This document shows positions 5,679 to 5,840 of a stretch of DNA of 5,840 nucleotides, one piece after another (position 1 is the first letter of the stretch; each line of letters starts with the position of its first letter). Both the position numbers and the translations under genes were made by a program. A model generated the notes under the pieces. The model made no database searches and was not told the DNA's origin. It was given only the letters and a program-made list of their open reading frames with translations. The DNA is from Rickettsia sp. Its GTDB lineage: Bacteria > Pseudomonadota > Alphaproteobacteria > Rickettsiales > Rickettsiaceae. Location: positions 1 through 5,840 of the forward strand of contig JAIRUG010000098.1 in the NCBI GenBank assembly GCA_031254535.1, in the 5' to 3' direction.

Positions 5679-5840
5679 CTCTTTCGAAACTAGAGTAGCA
5701 AGAAAATAGGAATTAAGCTATTGATTGGAGGTGGAGATGAGAAACAATCAGATATTAGAGTTAACAGGTGAGAAATTTAGACGGCTAACAGGTGTGAAAC
5801 GAGCTACATTCGAAAAGATGGTAGAAATTTTGCATGAAGC
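5679..5840 (+). mobile_element. Left end of an IS5-like insertion sequence (runs off window)
   Basis: A transposase gene starts at 5737, preceded by about 60 bases of non-coding sequence beginning near CTCTTTCGAAACTAGAG. The exact left end is uncertain: the terminal inverted repeat may begin at 5679, or up to four bases earlier within AGAC, which copy B of the palindromic repeat also claims. The right end and the target duplication lie outside the window, so neither terminal repeat nor duplication can be confirmed. The IS abuts the repeat exactly, which suggests insertion into or beside it. Confidence 0.6.
5737..5840 (+). CDS. IS5-like transposase, N-terminal fragment (cut by window edge)
   Basis: The first 34 codons of a reading frame open to the window edge. 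It reads MRNNQILELTGEKFRRLTGV, then KRATFEKMVEILHEA. This resembles the N-terminal helix-turn-helix domain of IS5-group DDE transposases abundant in Rickettsia, where an 'F+RLTGV+RxTFxxMVEIL' segment is typical; this is a recalled similarity. A strong ribosome site, GGAGG at 5727-5731, stands five bases before the ATG. It is much better than those of the housekeeping genes here, in line with a mobile gene that carries its own signals. The catalytic DDE domain is not in the window, so whether the element is intact is unknown. Confidence 0.7.
   Translation, partial: MRNNQILELTGEKFRRLTGVKRATFEKMVEILHE

Noticed and set aside
5508..5693. 61-residue open frame after rlmH
   Set aside because: It lacks a ribosome site, and more than half of it is translation of the palindromic repeat and the IS end; no domain is visible.

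Overview
This A+T-rich window looks like chromosomal DNA from the Rickettsiaceae: Rickettsia or a close sister lineage. Three things point there. The membrane (F0) part of ATP synthase is encoded as a block with no F1 genes behind it, in the order atpI-atpB-atpE-atpX(b')-atpF(b). The proteins read like divergent rickettsial homologues, especially AtpB with its '[18 protein letters not shown]' core and 'AYIFTIL...YLND' tail; this comparison is from memory, not a search. The spacers carry short palindromic repeats of the rickettsial kind, and the right edge holds the start of an IS5-like transposase. The repeats and the IS suggest one of the repeat-rich, transposon-rich members rather than the most reduced ones, but the species cannot be fixed from sequence alone.

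Layout, all genes on the + strand. Positions 1-249 hold what looks like the frameshifted tail of a decayed gene. An AT-rich spacer with a possible promoter follows (250-395). At 396-1277 is a lipoprotein with a DsbA-like thioredoxin domain (CPHC). Eleven bases later the F0 block starts: atpI (1289-1567, GTG start), atpB (1557-2285, overlapping atpI by 11 bases), atpE (2312-2536), atpX for b' (best start 2544) and atpF for b (3033-3533). Gaps are short, so the lipoprotein gene and the five atp genes are probably one transcript. These genes make the proton-driven rotor ring, the half-channel and the peripheral stalk; the F1 head must be encoded elsewhere.

The 256-base gap 3534-3789 contains a nested palindromic repeat. 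Then comes asd (3790-4815), aspartate-semialdehyde dehydrogenase, which feeds diaminopimelate synthesis for peptidoglycan. The 236-base gap 4816-5051 has two same-strand DnaA-box-like 9-mers and a good -10 box ahead of rlmH (5052-5498), the 23S rRNA pseudouridine methyltransferase. After rlmH lies a second copy of the repeat (5585-5678), directly abutted by an insertion sequence whose transposase gene starts at 5737 and runs off the window.

The coding content is ordinary housekeeping. I found no new defence, toxin or secretion system. The points worth a second look are the nested repeat, the repeat/IS junction, the paired DnaA-like boxes, the decayed gene at the left edge and the linker of the DsbA-like lipoprotein.
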